From: Kurthia populi
GTDB taxonomy: Bacteria; Bacillota; Bacilli; Bacillales_A; Planococcaceae
Assembly: GCF_042686175.1 (NCBI RefSeq)
Contig: NZ_JBHUOR010000003.1
Location: forward strand, 1 to 64,000
Direction: 5' to 3'
Length of the DNA: 64,000 bases
Below the pieces are notes generated by a model. The model did no database searches and was not told the DNA's origin. It was given only the letters and a program-made list of their open reading frames with translations. Position 1 is the first letter of the stretch. Each line of letters starts with the position of its first letter. The translations under genes and the position numbers were made by a program. Positions 18,287-27,745 of this stretch are shown here, piece after piece.

Positions 18287-19084
18287 CTACGCATTTTTTG
18301 AAAAACGCTGTGGCATATCTAAATGATCATGCGCACGAATTGTATTTTTTAATTTTAAAAGGATTTTTCGACGCATACGTGAAATATGCATTTGCGACAC
18401 GCCAAACTTATCCGCTACTTCTGTTTGTGTCCAGTTTTTAAAGAATAAAAGTTCAACAATCTCTCGTTCTTGCGCAGTCAAATAATTTAAAGACTGTTTT
18501 AACACTAGATGATCTTCAAATTTCTCGTAATTGTCATCTATCATCCCTTGATAATCATTGTATGTAGAGGGTGCACCATCTGTTGTGCCCATTTCTACAG
18601 GAGCTTCTAGAGATAATGTGTTATAGCCACTCATTAGTTCCATCGTTTCTAATACAACATCCTCTTTTACCTGTAGATATTCCGCAATTTCTGAAACTTT
18701 AGGTGAGCGCTGTAATTGTTCATTTAATTCATTCACTGCTTTATTGACATGCATATAAAATTCTTTGACGCGGCGCGGCACATGTACGTCCCATGTGCAG
18801 TCTCGGAAATAACGTTTGATTTCCCCAGCGATTGTCGGAACAGCGTATGAAATAAATTTCCCTTCTAAATTCAAATCAAATTTTTGAATCGCTTTCGTTA
18901 GCCCCATCATGCCAACTTGTACAACATCTTCACGTTCATTCATCTTGCGTGAATACTTATTTACAATTGACAACACGAGAGGCTGAAATCTGTCTACAAG
19001 CTCGGCTGCTGCATCAGTATCTCCATTTTGTGCGTCTTTTAATAATGCGTGAATCTCTTGTTCATTAAATGAATTCTTTTTCAT
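18287..19084 (-). CDS. sigB: SigB/SigF/SigG-type sigma factor
   Basis: 265 residues, the size of SigB. Region 2 is clear (EDVVQVGMMGLTKAIQKFDLNLEGKFISYAVPTIAGEIKRYFRDCTWDV split over residues 50-100), region 3 follows, and region 4 shows the helix-turn-helix TQTEVADKFGVSQMHISRMRRKIL near the C-terminus. It has AGGAGG upstream. No anti-sigma or anti-anti-sigma gene (rsbV, rsbW, spoIIAA/AB) is next to it, unlike in the usual operons. I favour SigB because of length and promoter-binding regions, but SigF or SigG cannot be excluded. Confidence 0.75.
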   Translation of the reverse strand: MKKNSFNEQEIHALLKDAQNGDTDAAAELVDRFQPLVLSIVNKYSRKMNEREDVVQVGMMGLTKAIQKFDLNLEGKFISYAVPTIAGEIKRYFRDCTWDVHVPRRVKEFYMHVNKAVNELNEQLQRSPKVSEIAEYLQVKEDVVLETMELMSGYNTLSLEAPVEMGTTDGAPSTYNDYQGMIDDNYEKFEDHLVLKQSLNYLTAQEREIVELLFFKNWTQTEVADKFGVSQMHISRMRRKILLKLKNTIRAHDHLDMPQRFSKNA

Positions 19085-19457
19085 TGGTTAAGTTCCTCCT
19101 GTTTGATTAGTATGAACTTCTGATAAATCTAATTGACTTTACCTCTCCTTAAACATTGTCAAACTTATTTTTTTAAAAGTTATACTAATGAATCATCATC
19201 AATAGTCTCTTTGAAACATCTATATTTAAAAAAATAAAAAAAATATGTCTTTTAGAAGCATTTAGACCTTAAAAAGTATATAAATATTTAAAAAAAGACT
19301 TAACTAGTTATAAATATACAAACTAAATTCCTTTCTTTTTTTATAAATTTATTATTTTTTATATTTTTTTGTATAATGTTTTTTTAATAATATTAGACAA
19401 TTTGAATGAATGCTCAAAATCGCCTATAATTTAAAGGAAGAAAGGATTTGGGTCATC
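19085..19457. other. AT-rich intergenic region between sigma factor and MerR gene
   Basis: 373 bp without a gene. A TATAAT-like -10 (TATAAT at 19372-19377) near the right end is the only promoter-like feature for the MerR gene. On the minus strand TTGACA (near 19160) could serve the sigma-factor gene but lacks a good -10. Confidence 0.4.
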
Positions 19458-20327
19458 ATGCTAAATCACTCAGATTATTACTATACAATCTCACAAGTGT
19501 CACATATTACAGGTCTTACAAAAGAAACAACTCGAAAATGGGAACAACGTCATCAACTTATTCAACCAACCCGGCTAGAGAATGGTTATCGCCAGTATAC
19601 GCAGTCAGATGTTTTACGTTTATTGCAAATACAACACTATATTCGTGACGGTGCAACGATTCGTAGCGCAATGGAAAAGACAAATACGTTGCCAGCGTTC
19701 CAACCACAAACGACTCATTATTTATTTAAATTATTAGAGTATGGTTGGAATTGCGACGAAGCAGCTTTTCATAAAATATTACAGGAAGCGCATCTTATTT
19801 TAAGTATCAATGAATTTTTACATCAATTGATTATTCCCTTCTTGCATCAAGTAGGCGACAATTGGCAAAATCATTCTTGGTTTGAGTACCAAGAAACACT
19901 TGCTTCAACGATTATTCGCGATTTTTTAGCGACCATTCGACGAAGCTTCCCGGTCAATAATGAACGTCCATTAGTTTTAGGTGCGTGCCTGCCTGGAGAA
20001 AATCACGAGATTGCTATTGAAATTTTATTAATTCAAGCAAGTATTAAAGGCTATCGTAATTTTATGATTGGCAGCTCACCCTCTGTTTCTACGATCGAAG
20101 CACTGATATTAAAACTTGAGCCACAGGTCGTTTTATTATCAGCAGCTACATTAAAGCCATTTGAATTATTTCCTGATGAATTACTCAATCTCGAAAAATT
20201 TGCGGCACAGCATCCGCATATTCGCTTCGTCATTGGTGGCGAAGGTGCAAGAATCTATACTGAAAAGCAACCATTTAAACATTTAACATTTTGTAATGAC
20301 ATGGCAACGATTTTTAATAGCTATTAA
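19458..20327 (+). CDS. MerR-family regulator with B12-binding-type C-terminal domain
   Basis: About 289 residues from ATG 19458; the frame is open to 19410 but AAAGGA precedes only the internal start. Residues 5-75 are a MerR winged helix (YTISQVSHITGLTKETTRKWEQRH). Residues 90-175 are a helical bundle and the rest a Rossmann-like cobalamin-binding domain, as in CarH/LitR light-sensing repressors. The W-x9-E motif (WQNHSWFEYQE) is kept but the histidine that should follow is Thr; the second motif has the histidine in GENHEIA. So one of the two cobalt ligands of CarH is missing. It is monocistronic with no carotenoid gene nearby. Confidence 0.8.
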   Translation: MLNHSDYYYTISQVSHITGLTKETTRKWEQRHQLIQPTRLENGYRQYTQSDVLRLLQIQHYIRDGATIRSAMEKTNTLPAFQPQTTHYLFKLLEYGWNCDEAAFHKILQEAHLILSINEFLHQLIIPFLHQVGDNWQNHSWFEYQETLASTIIRDFLATIRRSFPVNNERPLVLGACLPGENHEIAIEILLIQASIKGYRNFMIGSSPSVSTIEALILKLEPQVVLLSAATLKPFELFPDELLNLEKFAAQHPHIRFVIGGEGARIYTEKQPFKHLTFCNDMATIFNSY

Positions 20328-20340
20328 ATTCAACTAAAAA

Positions 20341-20378
20341 AAGCCGCAATCGTCAGAAATGACAATTGCGGCTTTTTT
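20341..20378. terminator. bidirectional terminator
   Basis: GCCGCAATCGTCA pairs with TGACAATTGCGGC, flanked by A and T runs; it serves the MerR gene and the minus-strand acetyltransferase. Confidence 0.85.
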
Positions 20379-20895
20379 ATGCTAGCTGTGCTAAGACATT
20401 TTTTACGGAGTCCCATTTATAAATGAAAAACTCTAGTTCTTGTGTGCCAAGGTTCATCGTATCAATTTCAACGATTTTAGCACCAAAATATTCATATAGA
20501 TGACGCGTATCATTTTCTACTAGCACTTCAACAAATACTTTTTCGCAACCTAACTCATTAAACGTTTGAAAAAGAGCTTTCATTAGTAAGCGTCCATATC
20601 CTTTTTGTTGTTCCTCTTTGATAATGTAAATGCTTGTTAAATCACCAACATGTGGCTCTAGCGGGCGTTGATTACATGCCGCAAACCCAACAATCTCTGT
20701 CTGCTCATTTTCTAGCACAAAGATATGTTTTTCTTTATCTGAAAGATGCTTTTGCCATAATTTTTTTCGTATGTCATATGTTAATGTCGCCAAATACGCT
20801 GGTGACATAATATTTAAATACGTTGTACGCCATGTATCCACATGGACATGTGCAATCCCTTCTGCATCTTTTATCGTTGCGGCTCTCACATGCAT
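20377..20895 (-). CDS. GNAT-family N-acetyltransferase
   Basis: About 172 residues from ATG 20895 (GGGGGTGATG before it); the frame is open to 20910. The acetyl-CoA loop is seen in IIKEEQQKGYGRLLMKAL (near 93-110), followed by a beta strand VFVEVLVENDTRHLYEYFGAK typical of GNAT ends. The acceptor is unknown. It is on its own, about 53 bp from the next gene. Confidence 0.85.
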   Translation of the reverse strand: MHVRAATIKDAEGIAHVHVDTWRTTYLNIMSPAYLATLTYDIRKKLWQKHLSDKEKHIFVLENEQTEIVGFAACNQRPLEPHVGDLTSIYIIKEEQQKGYGRLLMKALFQTFNELGCEKVFVEVLVENDTRHLYEYFGAKIVEIDTMNLGTQELEFFIYKWDSVKNVLAQLA

Positions 20896-20947
20896 AATCA
20901 TCACCCCCATCTTCTGTATTCCTTCATTTAATTTTTATGAAACGTCG

Positions 20948-21196
20948 TTACAATGAATCCACATATTGTTTTGCTTCAATTAATGAAGCACCTGATTTTT
21001 CGCGTACAAATTTAACAGCTTGGACAGTTTGCTTCTGCATTTTCAACTCTTTTACATGCTGCTGCTCTTCCGTTGATAGTTCTATTGGACGGCTACCAAT
21101 CCGTTTTTCGAGGTCTTTTATTTTACGATTCATTATAGTTATTTGTATAAAGGCAAGTGTAGCTAAGAGAAAGCCTAATAAACCGAAAGTTTCCAT
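20948..21196 (-). CDS. small membrane protein with L7/L12-like C-terminal motif
   Basis: 82 residues. Residues 3-22 are one membrane span; a charged linker follows; and residues 60-82 (KFVREKSGASLIEAKQYVDSL) match the helical part of the ribosomal protein L7/L12 C-terminal domain, where the sequence is like KxVRExTGLGLKEAKxxVD. It is not a ribosomal protein by length or place. Similar small proteins occur in Bacillales; their function is not known to me. Confidence 0.65.
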   Translation of the reverse strand: METFGLLGFLLATLAFIQITIMNRKIKDLEKRIGSRPIELSTEEQQHVKELKMQKQTVQAVKFVREKSGASLIEAKQYVDSL

Positions 21197-21254
21197 GTAG
21201 TAACCACTCTTTTCTTTTTATTATATGGACTAGCGAGTTATATTCATTTGTTAA

Positions 21255-21809
21255 TTAAATGACCTTTTTAATAAATTTCGCTGGATTCCCGCCGACTACA
21301 ACATTATCTGGCACATCCTTTACAACAACTGCGCCTGATGCAATGACCACATTATCGCCAATCGTGACACCTGGATTAATAATAGCGCGTCCACCAATCC
21401 AAACATTATCGCCGATTGTGACCGGCTTGCCATATTCAAGTCCCCGATTACGTTCTTGTGGGTCAATCGGATGTGTTGCAGTATAAATATGTACGCCTGG
21501 TGCCATAAAACAATTATCCCCAATACGAATCTCACATGCATCTAGCATGACACAGGAGAAGTTTGCATAGAAATTTTCGCCCACATGAATATTGTAGCCA
21601 TAGTCACAACGAAAATTAGGCTCAATAAATAATTCCTCACCCGTTGAGCCAAATAAATCTTGTAATAATTCCTTTCGGCGATATCCTTCTGTCTCCATTG
21701 CCTCGTTAAACAAGCGTGTCAGTCGACGTGCATTTAGTCGATCACGCACTAAGTCTTTGTCACTTGCATCATAAAGCTCACCTGCTAGCATTTTTTCTTT
21801 TTCTGTCAT
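21255..21809 (-). CDS. maa: maltose/galactoside O-acetyltransferase type (hexapeptide repeat)
   Basis: About 184 residues from ATG 21809 with GAGGTG; the frame to 21884 would extend into the terminator of mrpG. The maltose O-acetyltransferase N-terminal domain (KEKMLAGELYDASDKDLV) is followed by left-handed beta-helix repeats (GDNCFMAPGVHIYTATHP, the catalytic His included, then IGDNVWIGGRAIINPGVTIGDNVVIASGAVV). It moves acetyl groups from acetyl-CoA to sugars. Exact sugar unknown. Confidence 0.88.
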   Translation of the reverse strand: MTEKEKMLAGELYDASDKDLVRDRLNARRLTRLFNEAMETEGYRRKELLQDLFGSTGEELFIEPNFRCDYGYNIHVGENFYANFSCVMLDACEIRIGDNCFMAPGVHIYTATHPIDPQERNRGLEYGKPVTIGDNVWIGGRAIINPGVTIGDNVVIASGAVVVKDVPDNVVVGGNPAKFIKKVI

Positions 21810-21856
21810 CACAATCACCTCTTGTACACTGTTCCCTTCCGATGAAATGTAGAAAC

Positions 21857-21898
21857 AAAAAACACGTTCAAAGCGACGCTTCAAACGTGTTTTTTTAT
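21857..21898 (-). terminator. terminator of the mrp operon
   Basis: ACACGTTTGAAGCG and its partner form a long hairpin followed by a T run on the minus strand, 8 bases after mrpG. Confidence 0.8.
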
Positions 21899-21904
21899 AA
21901 AGTG

Positions 21905-22270
21905 TTATAATGAACGCTTTTTTCGCTCATACTCTTCTTTTAAGTCGTCACGTACGGTACGTTCTGTCGGTTTCACACCTGAAAAGTACGCTGCACGCGC
22001 CATAATATGACCACCAATAGGGCCCGTAATGAAAATAAACACAATGCCTAAAATGATGCGGGAATTATAAGTTCCCTCTATTTGCCAAAAGTAAATAAAG
22101 ACACCAATTAAAATGAAGAGTACGCCTAATGTGGCACTCTTTGATGCGGCATGTGCACGCGTATATGCATCGGGAAAACGGACAAGTCCAACTGCCGTCA
22201 TAACGATGAAAAACGTCCCGAGTAAAAGAGAAAGAATGATGACACTATTGATTAGAATTGTCACGATCAA
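21905..22270 (-). CDS. mrpG: Mrp antiporter subunit G
   Basis: 121 residues, three membrane spans and the family stretch GLVRFPDAYTRAHAASKSATLGV (seen near 28-50). MrpG is one of seven membrane subunits of the Na+(K+)/H+ antiporter that keeps the cytoplasm neutral in alkaline or salty surroundings. It overlaps mrpF by 26 bases and is last in the operon. Confidence 0.93.
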   Translation of the reverse strand: MIVTILINSVIILSLLLGTFFIVMTAVGLVRFPDAYTRAHAASKSATLGVLFILIGVFIYFWQIEGTYNSRIILGIVFIFITGPIGGHIMARAAYFSGVKPTERTVRDDLKEEYERKKRSL

Positions 22271-22541
22271 TAATCTCTCCTTTCTCTAAAAATTTTGCAA
22301 AGGCGATTGTGCCAATAAATGATAAAATCGCCAGCAGTAAAATGATTTCAATGTAAAAACTTGTGCCGACAAAAATCGAAAATAGGCCGACAAGTGCAAT
22401 GATTGCTACGCCTACCGCATCTAATGCGATAACTCGGTCTGGTGCTGTAGGACCCTTGATGAGACGGTAAACAATCCCTAGCATCGCGAACCCAATCGCC
22501 ACAATACAAATAATAATGATAATTTGCATAAAGGTCATCAT
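22245..22541 (-). CDS. mrpF: Mrp antiporter subunit F
   Basis: 98 residues with three spans; YRLIKGPTAPDRVIALDAVG (near 25) is the conserved MrpF core with the essential aspartate. Translationally coupled to mrpE (4-base overlap). MrpF also takes part in bile-salt export in B. subtilis. Confidence 0.93.
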   Translation of the reverse strand: MMTFMQIIIIICIVAIGFAMLGIVYRLIKGPTAPDRVIALDAVGVAIIALVGLFSIFVGTSFYIEIILLLAILSFIGTIAFAKFLEKGEIIDRDNSNQ

Positions 22542-23017
22542 GTACGTGTCACCTCCACAATCGCTTTTTCAAATGTATTTTGAATCGATGCAATGGCCTC
22601 ATCCACATCATCTAAATCAATAGCATGAATGTAAAGCGTTTTGCCATCATCTGATACGTGTACAACAATTGTGCCAGGTGTTAGCGTAATTAAATTCGAT
22701 AATAATGTAATTTCCCAATCTGCTGTTAGCTCTGTTGGATACGCGAAAAAGGCTGGTGTCATCGTAATTTTCGGCTTCATCGCATGCTTCACAACATCGA
22801 CATTGGCATTCCAAAGCTCTCTGAAAAATAACAGGAATAACTTTATAACGGCCCAGACGCGGTGTAAATAAAAGCGACTTTTAAACATATGACGCATCAT
22901 ATACAGCATGATAAGGCCAAGAAGATAGCCAGTAATAAAGCCTACTCCTGTGAACGTATTCGATAAAAACATCCACACAAGCGCTAGGAAGACATTTAAT
23001 AAGATTTGTACAGCCAT
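22538..23017 (-). CDS. mrpE: Mrp antiporter subunit E
   Basis: 159 residues; hydrophobic first half, then LLSNLITLTPGTIVVHVSDDGKTLYIHAID (in pieces, near 105-135), the family hallmark. Needed for stable assembly and full activity of the complex. It starts one base after mrpD ends. Confidence 0.93.
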   Translation of the reverse strand: MAVQILLNVFLALVWMFLSNTFTGVGFITGYLLGLIMLYMMRHMFKSRFYLHRVWAVIKLFLLFFRELWNANVDVVKHAMKPKITMTPAFFAYPTELTADWEITLLSNLITLTPGTIVVHVSDDGKTLYIHAIDLDDVDEAIASIQNTFEKAIVEVTRT

Positions 23018-23018
23018 C

Positions 23019-24503
23019 TTACTTACCTCCTTTTACAGCATCAATATAGAGCTGGGGATTCGCAAGCACTTCTGCAGCCTGTGTCATATAGGGCATCAAT
23101 GCATCTGCACCGACACCATAAGCTACTGTTAACAGGACGAGGATAGCTGTCGGAATCCAAATCTGCCAATAGACTGTTTTTTTAATAGGTGATAGTTGTT
23201 GTTCTTTGCCCCAAAAAGCGTAAACAAAAATACGAATCACCGATAGTAAAACAATTAAGCTCGATAGTAAAATCCAAATGCCAGACGCAAACTGCTCTGC
23301 TTCAAAGCCACCTTTTACAAGTAGCATTTTTCCGATAAAGCCACTTAGTGGTGGTATACCTGCTAAGCTAAATGCAGCAATTAAATAAAGCCAACCAAGA
23401 CTTGGGTAGCGCTTCATTAAGCCGCCCATTTTCTTCAAATTCGTTTGTCCTGTAATATACACGATAATGCCAACAAGGAAGAACAAAGCTGCTTTAATAA
23501 GCATGTCATGCACAACATAAAACATCGAACCGCGTAACCCTGTGTCATTATACGTTGCAACACCATATAAAATGACACCCACAGCAATGATAATATTATA
23601 AATAATAATTTTCTTAACATCCCAGACAGCGAGTGCGCCAATACAGCCAGCAACAATTGTTGCGACACTTAAATAAAGTAATACGGTATGTGTAAAGGCA
23701 ATATCACCTGTGAAGAAGAGTGTGAAAGTACGCGTAATCGCATATACCCCTACCTTTGTAAGGAGCGCACCAAAAAGTGCTAGTACTGGAATTGGTGGTC
23801 CACTATACGAGCTTGGTAGCCAGAAAAATAGTGGGAAAATCGCTGCTTTTAGACCAAAGACAACAAGGAATAAAATCGCAATCGCCGTCAAAATGCCAGG
23901 CTGATTGACGTCGCTCACCTTTTGCGCAATATCTGCCATATTCAGTGTCCCTACAACAGAATAGAGCATCGCCACGGTAATAACGAATAATGCAGATGAT
24001 ACAACATTAACTAAAATATATTTAATCGATTCGCGGAATTGAATTTTTTCGCCACCTAGAACGCTAAGTAGGTACGACGCCATCAACAATACTTCGAAAA
24101 AGACGAATAAGTTAAAAATATCGCCTGTCGTAAAGGCGCCATTTACACCAACGAGCATTAGTAAAACTCCTGGGTAATAGAAAAATTGCTCGCGTGCGAT
24201 ACCAATCGTTCGGAAGCTATACCAAATCGTAAATAGCGTAATAATCGACGATGTAAGTACGAATAAAATCGATACCATATCCGACACCATTGTAATGCCA
24301 TATGGCACCGGCCAGCTACCGAATGTCACGACCTGAATGCCGTCTATATGCACCTTTTGTAAAAGCCAAATGCTCGCAGCAACCGTTAAAATCGCGCCAA
24401 CTAATGCGCCCGCTCGCTGGAATCGTAATTGCTTAGGCGCAAACATTAGGAGAATCGCAAAGGCGAATGGAATAATAATCGGCATTAATGGACTATTCAT
24501 CAT
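23019..24503 (-). CDS. mrpD: Mrp antiporter subunit D
   Basis: 494 residues, about 14 spans, related to the NuoL/M/N subunits of complex I. The conserved glutamate in FNLFVFFEVLLMASYLL (near 137) and the lysine in FGLKAAIFPLFFWLPSSYSGPP (near 220) belong to the proton path. Overlaps mrpC by 11 bases. Confidence 0.95.
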   Translation of the reverse strand: MMNSPLMPIIIPFAFAILLMFAPKQLRFQRAGALVGAILTVAASIWLLQKVHIDGIQVVTFGSWPVPYGITMVSDMVSILFVLTSSIITLFTIWYSFRTIGIAREQFFYYPGVLLMLVGVNGAFTTGDIFNLFVFFEVLLMASYLLSVLGGEKIQFRESIKYILVNVVSSALFVITVAMLYSVVGTLNMADIAQKVSDVNQPGILTAIAILFLVVFGLKAAIFPLFFWLPSSYSGPPIPVLALFGALLTKVGVYAITRTFTLFFTGDIAFTHTVLLYLSVATIVAGCIGALAVWDVKKIIIYNIIIAVGVILYGVATYNDTGLRGSMFYVVHDMLIKAALFFLVGIIVYITGQTNLKKMGGLMKRYPSLGWLYLIAAFSLAGIPPLSGFIGKMLLVKGGFEAEQFASGIWILLSSLIVLLSVIRIFVYAFWGKEQQLSPIKKTVYWQIWIPTAILVLLTVAYGVGADALMPYMTQAAEVLANPQLYIDAVKGGK

Positions 24504-24840
24504 GCTCTTCTCCTCTCATTTCATCAATATTGTCTGTCTTTAATTCCTGATATGCACGGTATGCGAGCACTAGGAAGAAGGCCGTTACCCCAAAGCTAAT
24601 AACAATCGCCGTTAAAATAAGCGCCTGTGGTAATGGATCGGCCATGCTACTATTCGCAACCCCATCTGCTAAAACCGGTGGCGCATCACTGCCAAGGCCA
24701 CCCATTGTTAAAATAAGCATATGCGCGCCGTGACTTAGTAAACCTGTACCGATAATAATGCGTAAAAGGCTCTTCGATAAAATTAAATAGATGGCTGCGA
24801 AGAATAAAAAGCCAATCACAAAGGCCATTAATATTTCCAT
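24493..24840 (-). CDS. mrpC: Mrp antiporter subunit C
   Basis: 115 residues, NuoK-like with three spans (SKSLLRIIIGTGLLSHGAHML near 23). The start codon overlaps the mrpB stop by one base. Part of the antiporter core. Confidence 0.94.
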   Translation of the reverse strand: MEILMAFVIGFLFFAAIYLILSKSLLRIIIGTGLLSHGAHMLILTMGGLGSDAPPVLADGVANSSMADPLPQALILTAIVISFGVTAFFLVLAYRAYQELKTDNIDEMRGEEHDE

Positions 24841-25262
24841 TATTCGTCGCCTCCAATCGATTGAATAATAATCATTGTCACACCGACAACGACTAAATAC
24901 ACGCCGGTATCAAATAACATCGCCGTATGCAGCTCTGTTTTACCAAGAAGCGGCAGTGTGAAATAGTCAAAGTAATGCGTGAAAAAGGCCTCGCCCGCAA
25001 AAGCTGAAATACAAGCCGTCAGTAGCGCTAATGCCAGCCCGATTGCTGTTAGCGTCATATAATTAATCGGCAATAATGTCTGCACCGTTTTTAAATCAAA
25101 GGTGATTAGTAGTAAAACGATGGCACATGACATTAATAAACCGCCGACAAAGCCGCCTCCAGGTGCGAAATGTCCTGCTAAGAAAATATGAATCGAGAAC
25201 AAGAAAATGATAAAGAACACCATTTGCGTCATCGTGCGCATAATGACATTATTTAATTTCAT
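24840..25262 (-). CDS. mrpB: Mrp antiporter subunit B
   Basis: 140 residues, four spans; FLAGHFAPGGGFVGGLL (near 28) is the MrpB signature. Overlaps the end of mrpA by 14 bases. Confidence 0.95.
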   Translation of the reverse strand: MKLNNVIMRTMTQMVFFIIFLFSIHIFLAGHFAPGGGFVGGLLMSCAIVLLLITFDLKTVQTLLPINYMTLTAIGLALALLTACISAFAGEAFFTHYFDYFTLPLLGKTELHTAMLFDTGVYLVVVGVTMIIIQSIGGDE

Positions 25263-27630
25263 TTTTATCCGCTCCCTTCTTACGACGTAGCTTAATCATG
25301 CCGAAAATCGCCATACCTGCAATCGCTAATACGGTAATTTCAAACAATGTATCAAAGCCACGATAATCGACTAAAATAACATTGACGATATTTCCGCCGC
25401 CCGCTTCTTTATAAACAGTTTCTTTATAATATTCACTAATTGATGATAATAATTTTTGCGACTGTGAAGCGAGCGCCATGAGCGTCACCATGACACCTAC
25501 CGCTAGCGCAATCACAAAGTTCCCTAATCTAAAGGGTAAGCGTGCCTCATGACGACTAAGTTTCGGTAAATGGTAAAACGCTAATAAAAATAGCGCAACG
25601 GACACCGTTTCAATCGAGAGCTGTGTTAGCGCTAAATCTGGTGCATTAAATAATACGAAGAACATCGCCACCGAATACCCGACGACACCAAGCGCGATAA
25701 TCGCCGTAAGACGTGTACGCGCAAATAATACGGTCAATGTCCCGAGCACAAGCACAACAACGAGGGCAATATCAAAGGCACCGATATCACTAGCGTGTGC
25801 TGTATCAAAGGCATAGCCGTCTTTCATAAAGAGCGTCGACACGACGATGATGACAATTGCCGCAAACATATAAATGAAATACGTACGAATCGAGCCTGTC
25901 ATATAGCGCTTCGATACCTTTGTCATATCCTCATCGGCTAGACGCATCATACGACGATACAGTTGATTTAGTGAAAACCACTCTGGCACAAGTGAATACA
26001 CCTTACGCCAATGTTTAACCGTCATAAATAATCCAAAACCAACGACAACCACACCAATTGTCATCAACAGCTCCGTATTAAAGCCATGCCACATTGAAAT
26101 GTGAATGTCTATATCACCAACTGTTAAGAATTGATTTGGCTGAATCGCCAAAACAGCTGGCTTAATTAATGCATCTGTCACAACGTTTGGAATGAAAAAT
26201 AACACAATAACAAATGATGCTAACACTATTGGCGAAATAAGCATACCAATTGGTGCCTCATGCGGTTTTTTTGGTAATTCGTGACGTTTTCCAAAGAAAA
26301 TACCTGTCACGAAGTATAAACAGTACACAAACGTAAAAACGCTCGCTAGCCATGCAACAACAGGAATCAGTACTGCGACTGTTGACCAACTGAAGTCTTG
26401 TGCACTAAGCATCGTTGTGAAAAATAACTCTTTTGATAAAAAGCCATTAAATGGTGGCAATCCGGCCATTGAAAGGCTTGTAATCATTGCAACCGTAAAG
26501 CTAATCGGCATTAAACTCATCAGGCCACCAAGTTTACGAATATCTCGTGTGCCAGTCTCATGGTCAATAATTCCTGCAATCATAAATAAGGCACCTTTAA
26601 ATGTCGCATGATTAATTAAATGAAATAGCGCCGCAAAGCCTGCATACTTAAAGACATTTTCGGCATTGCCATCCACATGATAGCTCATCGCCGCAACACC
26701 AAGCATCGACATGATCATGCCGAGCTGACTGACTGTTGAAAAGGCGAGAATGCCTTTTAAATCACGCTGCTTCGTCGCAAAGAAGGAGCCCCAGAATAAT
26801 GTAATAAGGCCAAGAATAACAATGAGCCAAATCCATGTCGTACTATAGGCAAAAATGGGCGTGAAGCGCGCCACTAAATAAATCCCTGCCTTTACCATCG
26901 TAGCTGAGTGTAAATACGCACTAACAGGCGTCGGTGCTTCCATCGCATCCGGTAGCCAAATATAAAATGGGAACTGTGCAGATTTCGTAAGCGCACCGAG
27001 TAAAACAAGAATAGCCGCTAGTGTGAAATACGGACTTTCTTTAATTTCTGTCGTATGCAGAAGCATTTCAGAAATCGACATCGTGCCTGTGATGTTGGCG
27101 AGAATTAAAAACCCACCAAGCATTAAAAGGCCACCAAAGACGGTAATCATCATTGACTTTAAAGCACCAAAACGCGAAGCATCACGCGTAAACCAGTAAC
27201 CGATTAATAAAAATGACGAAATCGACGTTAACTCCCAAAATAAATAAAGACTCATGACATTGTCTGACTGAACAACGCCAAGCATCGCTGTCATAAAGAG
27301 CAGTAAATACATATAGAAATTATGTAGTTGCTCCTTCGTCTTATCTAAGTAAAAAATGGAATACAGTACAACAAGTGCACCAATTCCGGTAATTAAAATG
27401 GAGAATAATAACCCAAGTCCATCAAGAGATGAGTCAATTTTAAGCTGCAAATCTGCTACCCATGTCCACGATGCGTAGGTTGCCCGGTCACCAATTTTTG
27501 ACGCGTAGTAGCTGACGAGCACAACTGGCACGATTAACACAAACCAGCCTGTATGTAGTTTGATTTTTTTAAATAACAATGGCATAAAAAGCGCGGCAAT
27601 AACCGGTAAAAAAATCATCCATAGCTGCAT
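25249..27630 (-). CDS. mrpA: Mrp antiporter subunit A
   Basis: 793 residues, close to the family's usual 770-800. The first 500 residues are NuoL-like (LYLFWELTSISSFLLIGYWF near 130, SAQFPFYIWLPDAMEAPTPVSAYLHSATMVKAG near 215-247 with the conserved Lys and His); the C-terminal part resembles a fused MrpB-type unit. It is first in the gene order A-B-C-D-E-F-G, all overlapping or adjacent. The ATG has GGAGGC. The operon fits life at high pH or salt. Confidence 0.95.
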   Translation of the reverse strand: MQLWMIFLPVIAALFMPLLFKKIKLHTGWFVLIVPVVLVSYYASKIGDRATYASWTWVADLQLKIDSSLDGLGLLFSILITGIGALVVLYSIFYLDKTKEQLHNFYMYLLLFMTAMLGVVQSDNVMSLYLFWELTSISSFLLIGYWFTRDASRFGALKSMMITVFGGLLMLGGFLILANITGTMSISEMLLHTTEIKESPYFTLAAILVLLGALTKSAQFPFYIWLPDAMEAPTPVSAYLHSATMVKAGIYLVARFTPIFAYSTTWIWLIVILGLITLFWGSFFATKQRDLKGILAFSTVSQLGMIMSMLGVAAMSYHVDGNAENVFKYAGFAALFHLINHATFKGALFMIAGIIDHETGTRDIRKLGGLMSLMPISFTVAMITSLSMAGLPPFNGFLSKELFFTTMLSAQDFSWSTVAVLIPVVAWLASVFTFVYCLYFVTGIFFGKRHELPKKPHEAPIGMLISPIVLASFVIVLFFIPNVVTDALIKPAVLAIQPNQFLTVGDIDIHISMWHGFNTELLMTIGVVVVGFGLFMTVKHWRKVYSLVPEWFSLNQLYRRMMRLADEDMTKVSKRYMTGSIRTYFIYMFAAIVIIVVSTLFMKDGYAFDTAHASDIGAFDIALVVVLVLGTLTVLFARTRLTAIIALGVVGYSVAMFFVLFNAPDLALTQLSIETVSVALFLLAFYHLPKLSRHEARLPFRLGNFVIALAVGVMVTLMALASQSQKLLSSISEYYKETVYKEAGGGNIVNVILVDYRGFDTLFEITVLAIAGMAIFGMIKLRRKKGADKNEIK

Positions 27631-27694
27631 AGATAACGCCTCCTTTTCTTTTTCTATAAATACCCTTTTTTAGTAGAAAATAAAATGAACGCAA

Positions 27695-27745
27695 AAAAGA
27701 AGCCTATCACAAAAGAGCATAGATACCCTTTTGTGACAGACTCCT
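27695..27745 (-). terminator. terminator of ddh
   Basis: TCACAAAAG and CTTTTGTGA arms form a hairpin followed on the minus strand by a pyrimidine-rich run (CTTCTTTTTT). It separates ddh from the mrp operon. Confidence 0.7.
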
